Shown here: piece after piece, positions 53,807-64,000 of the stretch
Position numbering within the stretch: the first letter of the stretch is position 1
How the letters are laid out: every line of letters begins with the position of its first letter
From: Fonsecaea monophora
Lineage: Eukaryota; Ascomycota; Eurotiomycetes; Chaetothyriales; Herpotrichiellaceae
Direction of reading: 5' to 3'
Assembly (NCBI RefSeq): GCF_001642475.1
Contig: NW_019173999.1
Coordinates: 1-64,000 of the forward strand
DNA length: 64,000 nt
Program-made: the position numbers and the translations under genes
The notes under the pieces: generated by a model
Seen by the model: the letters and a program-made list of their open reading frames with translations, nothing else
What the model was told of the DNA's origin: nothing
Databases searched by the model: none

Positions 53807-56800
53807 ATGGACGACCGTTCGTCCTTTACACAAATCCCACCCGGCTATCCCGATGGGCCTCCCTCATATGTCAACGGCCCAGGAGAGGAGGATGCTATGA
53901 GTATGCCCGTACTCAACAATTCGCTAAGACTGCTCCCGCAGGGTCAAGATGAGTACAGACCGTATGTGACAAGCTCCGTTTCTTCTACCCAACCCAATGG
54001 ACCACCCTCCCCAAGGCGCAAGCCAGTGCCTGACCCCAAGGTACTGCGCGTTGCATGGGAAGACTCTCCCACAGAGTCCGCCGTCCCAGGCGCCAGGATG
54101 CAGTCACCGGTGTCTTCACTGATTGCGGAAGCCGAAGAGAGTCTTCGGCGCAGTCGTCAATCGACCACCTTTATTGGCCGGGCGCCGACCCTCAAGGCCA
54201 CTGTGACCTTCAAGAAGAGCTCTCAAGCTGACAGGAGTCCTTCATATAGAACCTCTCCCTCCTTTCGAGGCTCCCCAGAACGATATCGACCTACAGCGTC
54301 GAGCGCATACAGCTCAAGACCGGGCTCCAGCCTAGGACGGGCCCCCTCCATACCCCCGCCGACGGCGAACCCTCGCTCACCCATCAGACCTTCTACACCT
54401 TCTCGAGTGTCTACCGACTGGGGAAGACCAGCTGCGTCCACTGTTTCTTATGAACCGGCAGACCTTAATGGTAGCCCACGCCCAGGCACACCGTCCTCCC
54501 AGTATGGCGGAAGTCCACGGAGGCCACTACCTCCTGCACCACTTTTCTCGGCCAAGGGCGCTGCAGCAGAAACAACGATACCGATCCCAGATTCAGACTT
54601 GGAGAATGACGTGTTTGTGAACGGTCACCCTCTTGTCCCTGACAACGATCCCCGGGCGAGTCTGAAATCCGCCCATTCGTACATGACTGACTCGACCTTC
54701 ACGGAAGAGGACGATATACAGAGCGAGAAATTGGACCACTACGGCCCTGCTCCAGAAGGAAGACAAGATCGACGAGGACTGAGGTCTGCACAGATGACAA
54801 AGAAGGAAGTGCGACTCATCAATGGAGAGCTGATCCTCGAGTGCAAGATCCCTACAATCCTACACAGCTTTCTGCCTCGAAGAGATGAACGAGAGTTCAC
54901 ACACATGCGATATACAGCCGTCACCTGCGATCCAGACGACTTTGTTGTGCAAGGTTACAAATTACGCCAGAATATTGGAACTACACTTCGAGAAACAGAG
55001 CTCTTCATCTGCGTTACCATGTACAACGAAGGCGAGATCGAGTTTACGAGGACAATGCACGGCATCATGAGAAACATCAGCCATTTCTGCTCGAGGACAA
55101 AGTCCCGGACATGGGGCAAAGATGGTTGGCAGAAAATTGTCGTCTGCATCATCGCAGACGGGAGACAGAAGGTCCATCCTCGCACCCTCAACGCTCTGGC
55201 CGCCATGGGAGTCTACCAGGATGGTATAGCCAAGAACGTGGTCAACCAGAAAGAAGTCACCGCCCATGTATATGAATACACAACTCAGGTGTCGCTGGAT
55301 GAGAGTCTGAAGTTCAAAGGAGCGGAGAAAGGCATCGTTCCTTGCCAAATGATCTTCTGTCTGAAGGAGAAGAACAAGAAAAAGCTCAATTCCCACCGTT
55401 GGTTTTTCAATGCTTTCGGACGCGCCCTGACACCCAACGTTTGCATCCTGCTTGATGTGGGCACCAAACCGGACTCGAAAGCACTCTATCATCTCTGGAA
55501 AGCATTCGATCAAGATTCCAATGTCGCCGGAGCAGCAGGTGAGATCAAGGCTGACAAGGGCAAGGGGTGGATAGGCTTGCTGAACCCGCTGGTCGCCTCA
55601 CAAAACTTTGAATACAAGATGAGTAACATCCTCGATAAGCCACTCGAGTCAGTGTTTGGCTATATCACCGTGTTACCTGGTGCTCTATCAGCGTATCGAT
55701 ACTACGCCCTTCAAAATGATCCAAGTGGCCACGGTCCGCTCAGCCAATACTTTAAGGGAGAAACGCTACATGGTCGAGATGCCGACGTCTTCACCGCCAA
55801 TATGTATCTCGCTGAGGACCGAATCCTCTGCTGGGAGCTTGTTGCGAAACGTGGCGAACAGTGGGTGTTGAAGTTTGTGAAGAGTGCATACGGAGAGACT
55901 GATGTGCCCGGTGAGTACGAAAAAAAAAACAGTTGAGATTCAGGGCTGACTAGAGACAGACGCTGTTCCCGAGTTTATCTCTCAACGACGACGCTGGCTC
56001 AATGGCGCTTTCTTCGCGGCCGTATACTCGTTGGTCCATTTCAAACAGATCTGGCACACCGACCACACCTTGACTCGGAAGATCTTGCTCCATGTCGAAT
56101 TCATTTATCAGTTCGTCTCGCTGCTATTTACCTTCTTCTCCCTGGCCAACTTCTACCTCACCTTCTACTTTATTGCTGGTTCACTGTCGGATCCGAAGAT
56201 CGATCCTTTTGGCCACAACATTGGAAAATACATCTTCATCATCCTCCGCTATACCACTGTTTTGTTGATCTGTCTACAATTCATACTCAGCATGGGTAAT
56301 CGACCGCAGGGCGCGAAGAAGTTGTTCACCGGTACCATGATCACATACTCGATAATTATGGCATACACCACCTTTGCGTCTCTCTACATTGTGGTCAAGC
56401 AGCTCACGACACACGCATTGGAGAACACGGACCCGAAAAATCCGTACAAGCTGGGGAACAACATCTTCACCAACCTCATTGTCAGCACAGTCAGCACTAT
56501 CGGCCTCTACTTCCTCATGTCATTTCTGTACCTGGATCCATGGCATATGTTCACCAGCTCGGCACAATACTTTGCTCTGCTGCCGTCGTATATTTGTACT
56601 CTGCAAGTATATGCATTCTGCAACACGCACGACGTCACTTGGGGTACCAAGGGCGACAATGTCATGCACACCGATCTTGGAGCGGCCAAAGCGGTCGGAT
56701 CTGGTGGGAACACGGTCGAAGTGGAAATGCCCTCTGAACAGCTTGATATCGATTCCGGATACGACGTCGCGCTTCGCAATCTCCGCGATAGAGTCGAAGT

Positions 56801-57257
56801 ACCCAAACCTCCCGTCAGCGAGTCTCAATTGCAGGAAGATTACTACAAGTCCGTCCGTACGTACATGGTCGCAGTCTGGATCGTGTGCAACGCCATTCTC
56901 GCCATGGCTGTCTCCGAAGCGTACCCTGTGGGCAGCCACATCAGCAACAACGTGTACCTCAAAATCCTTTTGTGGTCTGTGGCTGCTCTGGCACTGTTCC
57001 GCGCCATTGGCTCGTCTGCATTCGGCGTCATCAACATCATCTCGGCCATTGCGGAAGGAAGACTGCAAGCCAAGTTTGAAAAGATCTTTGGTGGCGGGGA
57101 CGAGAATGGCCGACACAGGAAGGGGTTGGGTAGTGGGATCAGCGAGAGTGGAAAGACGGGACTGAGCGGCGGGAGCAAGGGCAGTGCCTCGGGCATCAGT
57201 TTGAGCGACGTGACGAGCAAGATTTCTGAGAAGTTCAGTTGGATAGGGAGGAGGTAA
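53807..57257 (+). CDS. Chitin synthase, division 1 (class I-like)
   Basis: Two exons (53807-55910 and 55960-57257, 49-nt intron with a ten-A run) give 1133 residues. The first 330 residues are Ser/Pro/Arg-rich and disordered (MDDRSSFTQIPPGYPDGPP onward), long for the class. The chitin synthase N-domain starts at KKEVRLINGELILECKIP. The catalytic domain has ETELFICVTMYNEGE, the Asp of CILLDVGTKP, QNFEYKMSNI (about 597), AEDRILCWELV and QRRRW (710-714). About seven membrane segments follow, including LLFTFFSLANFYLTFYF and YIFIILRYTTVLLICLQFIL, then a Gly/Ser-rich cytosolic tail. It polymerises UDP-GlcNAc into chitin at the plasma membrane. Conserved stretches such as VASQNFEYK and GETLHGRDADVFTANMYLAE fit class I/II rather than class III; class I is my best guess from the long N-terminus. 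Confidence 0.93.
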
Positions 57258-57887
57258 TGCGGATGGAAGAGACGACGGTATTGAGGGGGGTATTTTCTGG
57301 GACGAGAAGAAATGATTTACTTTTGAATGCATTGGAAAAAGGGAGGGGAAAAAAAGGAGTTTTGGGGCGCCAGGCGCCGTTTTCGGTCATGGTTGGAAAT
57401 GTACTACGACGACCCTTCGAAGGGGGACTTTTGTATGATTTTGTCCCGTCTGTGTGACCGTGTGTTTCTAGACGATTTCGGGATGGGATTTTATTTCCAA
57501 GGGGAGTTATGGATCCGGATCCCCCTTTATGGCATGCTGCGAAATGCTCAAAAGGGACAAGAAGCAAAGAAAATCTTAGGCCTTTCTTTTTCTTTTTCCT
57601 CTTTCTCTTTTTCCTCCTCCGCCCACTGTAGAGAAAAGAAGAAATTAATTGAGAGAGGGCGGGTTGCAGGGTACGGAGTGAATCAGATGGAAGAAGGAAA
57701 AAACACTTCATGTCAACAAAACCTTAAGCTTTTCTCTTTTCTATTTTTCATCTAAACTTACCTGAGTAAAAAGCACAAGCACAGTCCAGAACAGGCCAGG
57801 CACATGAGATACACATAGGACAGGGCACATATCCAACCCGTAAAGGCGGTATATGTAACTAACTGTCGACTCCATGTGGCCTGGTCC

Positions 57888-57911
57888 CATTCATTCATTC
57901 ATTCATTCATT
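57888..57911. repeat. Six tandem copies of CATT
   Basis: A perfect tetranucleotide microsatellite in the spacer downstream of the chitin synthase gene. Confidence 0.9.
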
Positions 57912-58024
57912 GAACATTCATGGGCTGAACTTGACTTACCTTTTCCCCCACCAACCAATCCTATCCTATCCTATCCCTAAAAACACCAGATATGATTTCC
58001 GTAGCAAAAAGGGGCCTCTCACCT

Positions 58025-58049
58025 CACCACACCACACCACACCACACCA
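58025..58049. repeat. Tandem CCACA-type pentanucleotide repeat
   Basis: About five copies of a five-base unit (CACAC register) lie in tandem, likely length-variable. No coding role is seen. Confidence 0.85.
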
Positions 58050-58501
58050 TCGACAAAAGGGAAGATAAAGTCGATCCGACCGCCTTTGTAAGAACAAGGG
58101 GGAGGGAGGCGATAAACTTACCTTTCTTTGCCGTTGCCTTACCTTGCCATGCCATGGGAAAACATCAGATTACCGCCATTTCCGGGGGGGTTTTTTGGGA
58201 GGGTTGTTGTTTCGCTCCCTGGTAACAATAGAGACCTGTCTGCTCGTCACAGAGAGAGAGTTTTTCGAATTTTTTTGGGAGGTGCCTTGAGGACATCGAG
58301 GGGTTTTTTCTTTGCAGTCGAACTAGGGCAGAAAAATAGCAATTGCGGGAGGCGGATAAGGGGGGGGAATGGGGTTTTGAACTAACCTTGCACTTACATG
58401 AGGTCAGCACTGGACTTGGGAAAGCTCAGAGTAACGCACCTGGGCACGCACGTCTCATGGCCCGAGTCTAGGGTCCTGTAAAAGCATCGTCAGAGTCCCT
58501 C

Positions 58502-60133
58502 TCAATCTAGGAATATGGGACGCTTGGGTCCCCCATGAACTGCAGGTACGCCATGCATGGCCGGGGTCGGCAGTGGTGCTTGTCGTCTATGCGACACCGG
58601 CAACGAAACCACAGAGCTGCTCGCTGAAACAGGAGTCGCAGCAGGAGCAGTCACACGGATGAGAGGAGTACCAACAGGGGCAGGAAGATGCGGGTAGAAT
58701 TCTTCGACGTGGCGAACATATCCTAGAACCGCACCCGTGCTGGCTGATTCCTTTTGGTACCATACGACTCGGGTGCTTGGATTTGCGACAGGGGGTTGGG
58801 CGGGACGGGGAACCGGAGCGGGTGCTACATGACGCGGGCGATACACACTTGGTCGCTGTGTAGGTGCACTTCGAGGAACAGCCAGATGGAGAGGGGAGCT
58901 AGAAGTCGGGGGTGGCGTATGAAGCCGTCTTATTCCACGCCCCCTCAGAAGCTTCTCGCGAAGCCCCTCCCGGTGTTGTCGATGCTCTTCTCGCTTGCGC
59001 GCGAGTCTCTCGTGATAGTCTGTAGCCGGGGTCTTGGAAGCAGCCTTTCGCTGACGTCTTACACCCGCTTCAAACCACTCTGGGCTGTGTCTGTATCTCC
59101 CCGACGGCTTGGAAGAGCTTCGGGTTGCACTAGAGGAAGACGAAACTGTGGATTCTGTGAATGATCTAGACCTCAGCGTCGAGGAATCAGAGAGAGTTGC
59201 GTTGTCATCGTTGTCGTCAGTTTGGGAGAGTATGTCCTCTAGCATGAAATCAATCATAGGAGTTTGACTAAAGCCAAGCTCTGAAAGGTTATGCTGCCAT
59301 GGCTGAGACATTCCAAGTTGGCCAGGATCCTCCAGGAGTGGAACTTCGGGTTCTTGGTCTGGCGCAGTCGGCAAGGCATCAGCTAGAGAATGTTGCGGAG
59401 CTGAGGTGGAAGTAGGTTCGGTTACCAGATCGGAGTATCCATAGAAATCGGCCAAATTGCTCAGGGAGCGCGGCGTCAACAGAACCTCCTCGGGAGCTGG
59501 AGGGTAATGCACATTGTCGAGCACACTGGGGAGGAAAGGAGATCCCGTGTCTATGTCTGTAGGAAATGACGCCCAGAAGTCAGGGTCAAATGTGTCGAGA
59601 CTGGCCAGCTCTGGAGCAGTTTGCAACACGCTGTTTTCTGGGGCGAAGTCATTGGTAGCTAGATCTAGATCTAGGAAGTCATAGTTGTCGGCATTAACCG
59701 CATTCTCGTAGCTGGAGACCTGCTCCTCAGCAGGCGCAACATATCCAGCCACAAAAGAGCCAGATAGAATATCGTCAAAGTAGTCCTCCGAGTCGAATGT
59801 AGCATCATGGAGGGGGGTGTCCAAGATCTGGAATGCAAGGTCAGCTTGATCGGGATTCGTCTCAGCTGCAGCATCATCGTCGCTGGCGTCGACCCGAGCT
59901 GGTGAGACGGATTGAGTTGCAGCGGGAACTATTGGATCGTAGAAAAGGTCGTTTGTGGGACGGATTGTAGGCAAGAACGGGTCAAGAGGATTGACGGTCA
60001 GATGCAGACGATTCTGCTCGAAGAGTTCATCAAGTGAGCTGGAATTGGATATTTCAGACACATTGTCAGATTCGAGGAAGGTCCAGCCTTCGGCTGTTAG
60101 AGATGGGTTTGACCCTTCAGGTTGGGGCGCCAT
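58502..60133 (-). CDS. Uncharacterised Ser/acid-rich protein
   Basis: This is a single exon of 543 residues. I start at MAPQPEGSNPSLTAEGWTFL (ATG at 60133); the frame is open further upstream but that part looks like leader. The first 330 residues are strongly acidic with many Asp/Glu and hydrophobic pairs (DLAFQILDTP, YFDDILSG, FMLEDILSQTDDNDD), resembling transcription activation segments. A Ser-rich stretch (TESTVSSSSSATRSSS) follows. Then comes a basic helical block with HSPEWFEAGVRRQRKA, YHERLARKREEHRQHR and LREKLLRGRGIRRLH, then a Pro-rich tail ending GPKRPIFLD. No known domain is seen. A nuclear regulatory role is possible from composition only. Confidence 0.7.
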   Translation of the reverse strand: MAPQPEGSNPSLTAEGWTFLESDNVSEISNSSSLDELFEQNRLHLTVNPLDPFLPTIRPTNDLFYDPIVPAATQSVSPARVDASDDDAAAETNPDQADLAFQILDTPLHDATFDSEDYFDDILSGSFVAGYVAPAEEQVSSYENAVNADNYDFLDLDLATNDFAPENSVLQTAPELASLDTFDPDFWASFPTDIDTGSPFLPSVLDNVHYPPAPEEVLLTPRSLSNLADFYGYSDLVTEPTSTSAPQHSLADALPTAPDQEPEVPLLEDPGQLGMSQPWQHNLSELGFSQTPMIDFMLEDILSQTDDNDDNATLSDSSTLRSRSFTESTVSSSSSATRSSSKPSGRYRHSPEWFEAGVRRQRKAASKTPATDYHERLARKREEHRQHREGLREKLLRGRGIRRLHTPPPTSSSPLHLAVPRSAPTQRPSVYRPRHVAPAPVPRPAQPPVANPSTRVVWYQKESASTGAVLGYVRHVEEFYPHLPAPVGTPLIRVTAPAATPVSASSSVVSLPVSHRRQAPLPTPAMHGVPAVHGGPKRPIFLD

Positions 60134-60682
60134 TGTTGAAAGGGGTGATCGCGGAATTGGCTTGGTTGTGGATGTGATTTTTGATTGCGAGCAGTTACGC
60201 GGTCGGACGAGAAACCCTTTCTGGGGCGCTGGTGATTGTGTTAGAAGGATGGAGAGCCAGAAACCCATTGATGCGCGTTCTCGGGTCCATCTTATACCCA
60301 TCGAGTTCCGCCTGCCTGGGTGACGATAGGCAAAGAAAACAATGAGTTTCTCATCTCACAAAGAGGCAGCAAAGAGATGGCGGTTCAGACAATAGCCAGT
60401 GCTTGAATCGCGTCAATGATGAACAATGCAATTGTCACCTCGGACTCTGTGAAAGATCGACATTGACTCTATGCTTTGTAAAGACAATGTCACTCGATCG
60501 GTGTCAAGGACCGATGCTTCCTCTAAGCGTCGAGTTTAAGACAATGTCGTCGTCACTTACCGCCTTTGTCTTGTTTGTATCACTGCTGATAATGTGCCTC
60601 GCAAAGTGTCAGTAACAAAGGATTCGAGGTAATTCGAAGCAGAGGCAGAGGCAGAGAGGCAGAGGTAGAGGCAGTAGCCAGG
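60134..60682. other. Intergenic, no gene seen
   Basis: This is the upstream region of the acid-rich protein gene. A purine-rich GGCAGA/GGTAGA imperfect repeat lies near 60638-60672. No other feature is supported. Confidence 0.5.
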
Positions 60683-60946
60683 ATGCGAGAACAGCAACTT
60701 AAATATCTGTTGACTCTTCGGCTCGTTCGTTGTTTCTTCTCCAAACAATTCGCAACGACTCCGAAAGACAAGATGTTTTCTACCGCTAACATTATCAGCA
60801 TTGCTGTATTCTCCTTCGTTATTATTGTCCTGATGATCCACATAATCATATTTCATCGCCTGCAACGACAAGAGACCCACGCTAGAAGACTCGCCCGTCA
60901 AAGATACAACGAAAACTGGTATCACGGCACAGGAGAGGGAGCTTAA
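60683..60946 (+). CDS. Possible small single-pass membrane protein
   Basis: An open frame of 87 codons starts at ATG 60683, with a second good ATG at 60773 (57 residues, MFSTANIISIAVFS). From the second Met there is one clear membrane segment (IISIAVFSFVIIVLMIHIII) followed by a basic cytosolic-type tail, HRLQRQETHARRLARQRYNE, ending GTGEGA. This hydrophobic-then-basic pattern is unlikely by chance but could still be. No family is recognised. The shorter form looks more natural. Confidence 0.4.
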   Translation: MREQQLKYLLTLRLVRCFFSKQFATTPKDKMFSTANIISIAVFSFVIIVLMIHIIIFHRLQRQETHARRLARQRYNENWYHGTGEGA

Positions 60947-61598
60947 AGCAGTCAATCCAGCCAGCTCGAGTTCGTCAAGACCACGGTGGGGAGCAAGTCG
61001 ATAACGAGATTTGAGTGAGAGAGATATGCACGAGTGAGCAGAAGGAGTTGGTTGGTGCGTGGAGGACGAGGAGACGTTGGAGCAAAGCTCGGAGATATCG
61101 GTCGGGGATAAGCTGAAATTCGGCCGAGATTATGACCGAGCACCGAGAAGCGTCACAGGTGAGACTCCATAGTGATTAACCGTAATGCAATCAATGGTTT
61201 GATGGTATCCTCATGCGGCCCCCAGCCCTGACAACTTCTCTTCCGTCAAGCTCCATCTCATGAAGTTTTGAGGGTTTCGATGATGGTTTCTGCCTATTTC
61301 TCAATAGTGTCGTGTATGTCATTCTTGAACCATTGCCAACGCACTTTGTCGAAGCCCTCTTCTCTTTCCCTAGATAGACCACTGGTGTGCTTCCCCAATT
61401 CATCTCCCGTCTAGGTTGGCTCTAGGTTCAACGGCTCGCACCATTCTTATATCGCTGCTCGGTCCTAATCCGATCGGTGCAAGAGCACTTGGACAAACAC
61501 CGAGGAGCGCAGTTATCGAGGAGCCCTGCCCATCCTACGCGCGCTATCCGCACTTCGGTCTTAAATCATCGGCTTTCAAAACTCGATCGTACACAACT
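60947..61598. other. Intergenic, upstream of regulator 2
   Basis: No supported gene. It contains the promoter and leader of the second Zn2Cys6 gene. The frame upstream of 61599 is open but begins at a non-ATG codon and is not protein-like. Confidence 0.5.
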
Positions 61599-63955
61599 AT
61601 GGGTCCCAAGCGCCGTCGCCTAGCACTCTCATGTGTGGCTTGCCGGCGGAGAAAAGTGAGATGTGATAGGACATATCCATCTTGTGTCAGATGTCAGAAG
61701 GGAGGTGTGAGTTGTGACTACGTCTCATACACCAAGCAGGACAACGCTATCCCTACCCCGTCCGATGAGAGCCCACAGATACGCAGAGAGGCCTCGGTTA
61801 CTTCTTGGACTGGTAAGCTCTTTGACATATGGTCTCTCCAATGACCCTAAAGGTTGCCTATGCCAGCGCTCTCTCACATTAGTTTCTTGCCCTACATATT
61901 TGATCTGGAGCGAGTACTGACGTCCTGTAAATATCAGAACATGCAGAGGTTTGGCACGCTCGTTCTAAAGAGCATGAGAGTGCCCGAAACCACGAGGAGA
62001 ACCAGCAGTCCGCCGCCTCGCAACCTCGCACCCAAACGAAGTCTTTGCGAGAGTTGCAGGACCGGGTATACGAGCTGGAAACTCAGGTCAGAGCGACGGG
62101 GACGCGTCCCATCTCGTCGACGGCGTATCTGGGTCTCGGCCATTCTACCGCCTCGGGAGCGAGCGCCGATAAGAATGCCTTACATGACCACGAACGAGCC
62201 TTACTCCGGGGGAAAGGTTTCAAGACGCAGTATTTCGGCCCAAGTCATGGAGCGAATCTACTTCTACAATTCGAGGAACTATCCCGCTTTGTGAAGGATA
62301 TCTTGCAGCGACTGCCGACACTCGAAAAGGCGAGAATTATCTGGAAAAATCAACCCCACGATCTCAACGCTGGCTTGATACTTCCAGAGTTTGACACGCT
62401 GGTGTCGTTGGTCCCCGAACAGAACCGCACAGACACTCTGGTGCAAGAATATTTCGAGACACTTGAGACAACATATCGGATTCTACATGCACCGACCTTC
62501 TTTCGCAAGTACAAAGAATTCTGGACCTCGTCCAGAGGCTCATCCTCGGTGTTCCTTGTGCAACTTCTTCTTGTATGCGCCAGCACGAACTGCGCTGTTG
62601 CTGGCAACCCTTCAGGGTTCATCGGTCGGAGTACCGTTTGCCGTGAAGCAGCGGTTAAATGGATCGAGGTCTGCGAGAGTTGGCTAGAGCTACAAAGCCA
62701 CAAGCACATGACGCTGGAAGTCTTTCAGATCCGCGTTCTCCTGGTCATTGCCAAGAAGCTGAACTGCATCAAAATCAAGCGAGAATGGACTGTTTCAGGA
62801 CATCTGCTACGGCAAGCCATGTCGTCTGGGTTGCATCGAGAGCCCACTTTCTTGAGTAATACCATCTCAGTTTTCGACCAAGAGATGCGCAGGAGACTGT
62901 GGTTCACAATCCTCGAACTTGATATCCAAAATAGCCTTGACCGCGGCATGGGAGCAAGCATCGGTCCACTCGACTGGGACACTTTGCCGCCGTTGAACCT
63001 CCACGATGAGGACTTTGATGAAACCACGGAGAAGATGCCCCCGGCTAGGCCAATGACCGAGTTCACTCGCACCTCGTTCCTCTGCCTGGCACATCAACAC
63101 TTGCCTCTCCGGCTGGAGATAATCTCCAGGGTCAACAGCGTCCGTACCTGTCTCGAAAGCGATACCGTCATCGAGCTTGATCAAAGGATCCGACAGACCC
63201 TCGACAACCTCCCCAAATGGCCTGATCACGCTGCAAGTGCCATGGCGGAAGCCCTCTCGGAGCTGCTCCTCTACGAGATGCTCCTGCTCATGCATCAGCC
63301 CTTTGCCGTCCAACTAGACGCGGCGGCACGACACTTTTACTCACGCGCCGCCCGGCGGAACGCCGCACTGTCAACAATGAGGATTTTTACCGGACTACCA
63401 CCCAGTAGAAGGAGGACCTACCTCAATCTTCGAGATGATTTGTTCCGGGCCTGCTTGGCAACCTGTCACGACCTCGTCGTTTCAACCCGTTCGAAGGAGG
63501 AATTGCTGCAGGATCCAACCGTTGCCGAAAATCTGATGGAGCAGGCCGTCAACGTCATGGAGGAGCGCATCAAGAGGCTCGGCCAAGGGTTTCACACGTA
63601 TTGGCTCACCTGCAGCGCCCTCGGGCTGCTGCATTCCAAATCGTCCCCAGGGGAGCCAGCGGAGAAGTTTGCTCAAGCGACGGCCGACCGCGTCGCCACT
63701 CTCCAGAACTACCTGATGTCGCAGCAAATTCAGCCTGTGCCAGGCAGCAACGGCGTCGAAGATATGACCATGAGCACGGCCAACACGCTGGTGGGGATGA
63801 GTGCTCAGCCGACGCCCGGTCAACACCTACCGGAGCTGGATCCGTTCGTGACGACGACCACGGACCCATTCAACACCTTTTCCGAGACATTGTTTGACTT
63901 TGATATTACGGATCTCTGGAATTTTGGCGGGATTGGAGGCAGCACGCACTACTGA
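61599..63955 (+). CDS. Zn2Cys6 transcription factor 2
   Basis: Two exons (61599-61812 and 61938-63955, 125-nt intron joining SVTSWT to EHAEVWHARSKEHES) give 743 residues. The DNA-binding domain lies at the very N-terminus: C12, C15, C22, C29, C32 and C39 in LSCVACRRRKVRC and CVRCQKGGVSC, preceded by KRRR. A short coiled coil follows (SLRELQDRVYELETQVRA), likely for dimer formation. The fungal-specific domain runs about 200-520: EYFETLETTYRILHAPTFF, HLLRQAMSSGLHREP, RRLWFTILELDIQNSL and DRGMGASIGPLDWD. The C-terminus is acidic/aromatic (LFDFDITDLWNFGG), typical of an activation domain. No metabolic partners lie next to it, so its target pathway cannot be read from context. A TGAT tetranucleotide repeat begins at the stop codon. 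Confidence 0.9.
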
Positions 63956-63968
63956 TTGATTGATTGAT
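63953..63968. repeat. TGAT tetranucleotide repeat overlapping the stop codon
   Basis: Four tandem TGAT units start with the TGA stop of the second Zn2Cys6 gene. It is a short microsatellite. Confidence 0.75.
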
Positions 63969-64000
63969 GGTAGAAAAAGGTTTTGTCGGATGGATTAGTA

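Larger units (their letters stand above)
57258..58501. other. Intergenic with many simple repeats
   Basis: No supported gene in these 1.2 kb between the converging 3' ends of the chitin synthase gene (+) and the uncharacterised gene (-). It is dense in low-complexity sequence: CTTTTTC tracts near 57580-57620, CATT repeats, CTATC repeats near 57960, CCACA repeats near 58027 and G/T homopolymer runs near 58185-58195 and 58305. It is likely unstable in length. Confidence 0.6.

Noticed and set aside
54962..55513. 183-codon minus-strand frame in chitin synthase exon 1
   Set aside because: Antisense to the catalytic domain; no independent support.
56374..57165. 263-codon plus-strand frame within chitin synthase exon 2
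   Set aside because: Out-of-frame shadow of the chitin synthase coding sequence; Ser/Arg-rich with no conserved motif.
56520..57332. 270-codon minus-strand frame across the chitin synthase 3' end
   Set aside because: Antisense shadow of the well-supported membrane domain.
1..64000. CRISPR array, rRNA genes, intact transposons or retroelements
   Set aside because: No spaced direct-repeat array, rRNA-like sequence, transposase or reverse-transcriptase motifs were seen; simple repeats are microsatellites only.

Overview
The window is nuclear DNA of a filamentous ascomycete (Pezizomycotina). Genes lie on both strands without operons and carry short GT-AG introns of about 47-100 nt with CTGAC/CTAAC-type branch sites. 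The proteins are typical of moulds: a long chitin synthase with the QRRRW motif, two Zn2Cys6 regulators, a secreted M28 leucine aminopeptidase, a HOS3-type histone deacetylase, fungal sugar transporters and APH-fold phosphotransferases. The overall flavour (many catabolic enzymes and APH-like genes) suggests a Eurotiomycete such as a black yeast of the Chaetothyriales. That placement is inference only. I worked out exon structures by hand; almost all multi-exon genes close exactly in frame.

Left part (1-28 kb) is mostly housekeeping. It holds a frameshifted protein-kinase relic, a conserved hypothetical gene, a RING-like protein (-), a four-exon DUF1774 membrane protein (-), leucine aminopeptidase 1 (-), an R3H protein (+), a conserved hypothetical (+), a 102-residue three-exon double-stranded-RNA-binding-type protein (+), the eight-exon queuine tRNA-ribosyltransferase catalytic subunit (+), a 2-dehydropantoate 2-reductase-type enzyme (-) and a large HOS3-like histone deacetylase (+). 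Long gene-poor stretches at 12.3-15.1 kb and 16.3-18.6 kb interrupt it.

The middle (29.4-45.9 kb) is the most interesting part. Eight genes lie close together: a metal-dependent cyclase/hydrolase, a sugar-porter-family transporter, an NmrA/isoflavone-reductase-like protein, a second sugar-porter transporter, a Zn2Cys6 regulator divergent from it, a PRISE-type (progesterone 5-beta-reductase/iridoid synthase-like) enone reductase, an HSL-family alpha/beta hydrolase, and a Baeyer-Villiger-type flavin monooxygenase divergent from the hydrolase. Together they read like a regulated uptake-and-degradation cluster: import, enone reduction, Baeyer-Villiger insertion of oxygen to give an ester or lactone, then hydrolysis. 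The substrate is unknown.

Right part (46-64 kb): a broken gene fragment (frameshift plus stop) runs into an APH-fold phosphotransferase; then come remnants of a minus-strand gene, an AIM9-like mitochondrial phosphotransferase, a protein ending in a CaaX prenylation box (-), a division-1 chitin synthase (+), a low-complexity spacer, an uncharacterised Ser/acid-rich protein (-), a possible small membrane protein and a second Zn2Cys6 regulator (+) ending just before the window edge. I saw no rRNA, convincing tRNA, CRISPR or intact transposon.
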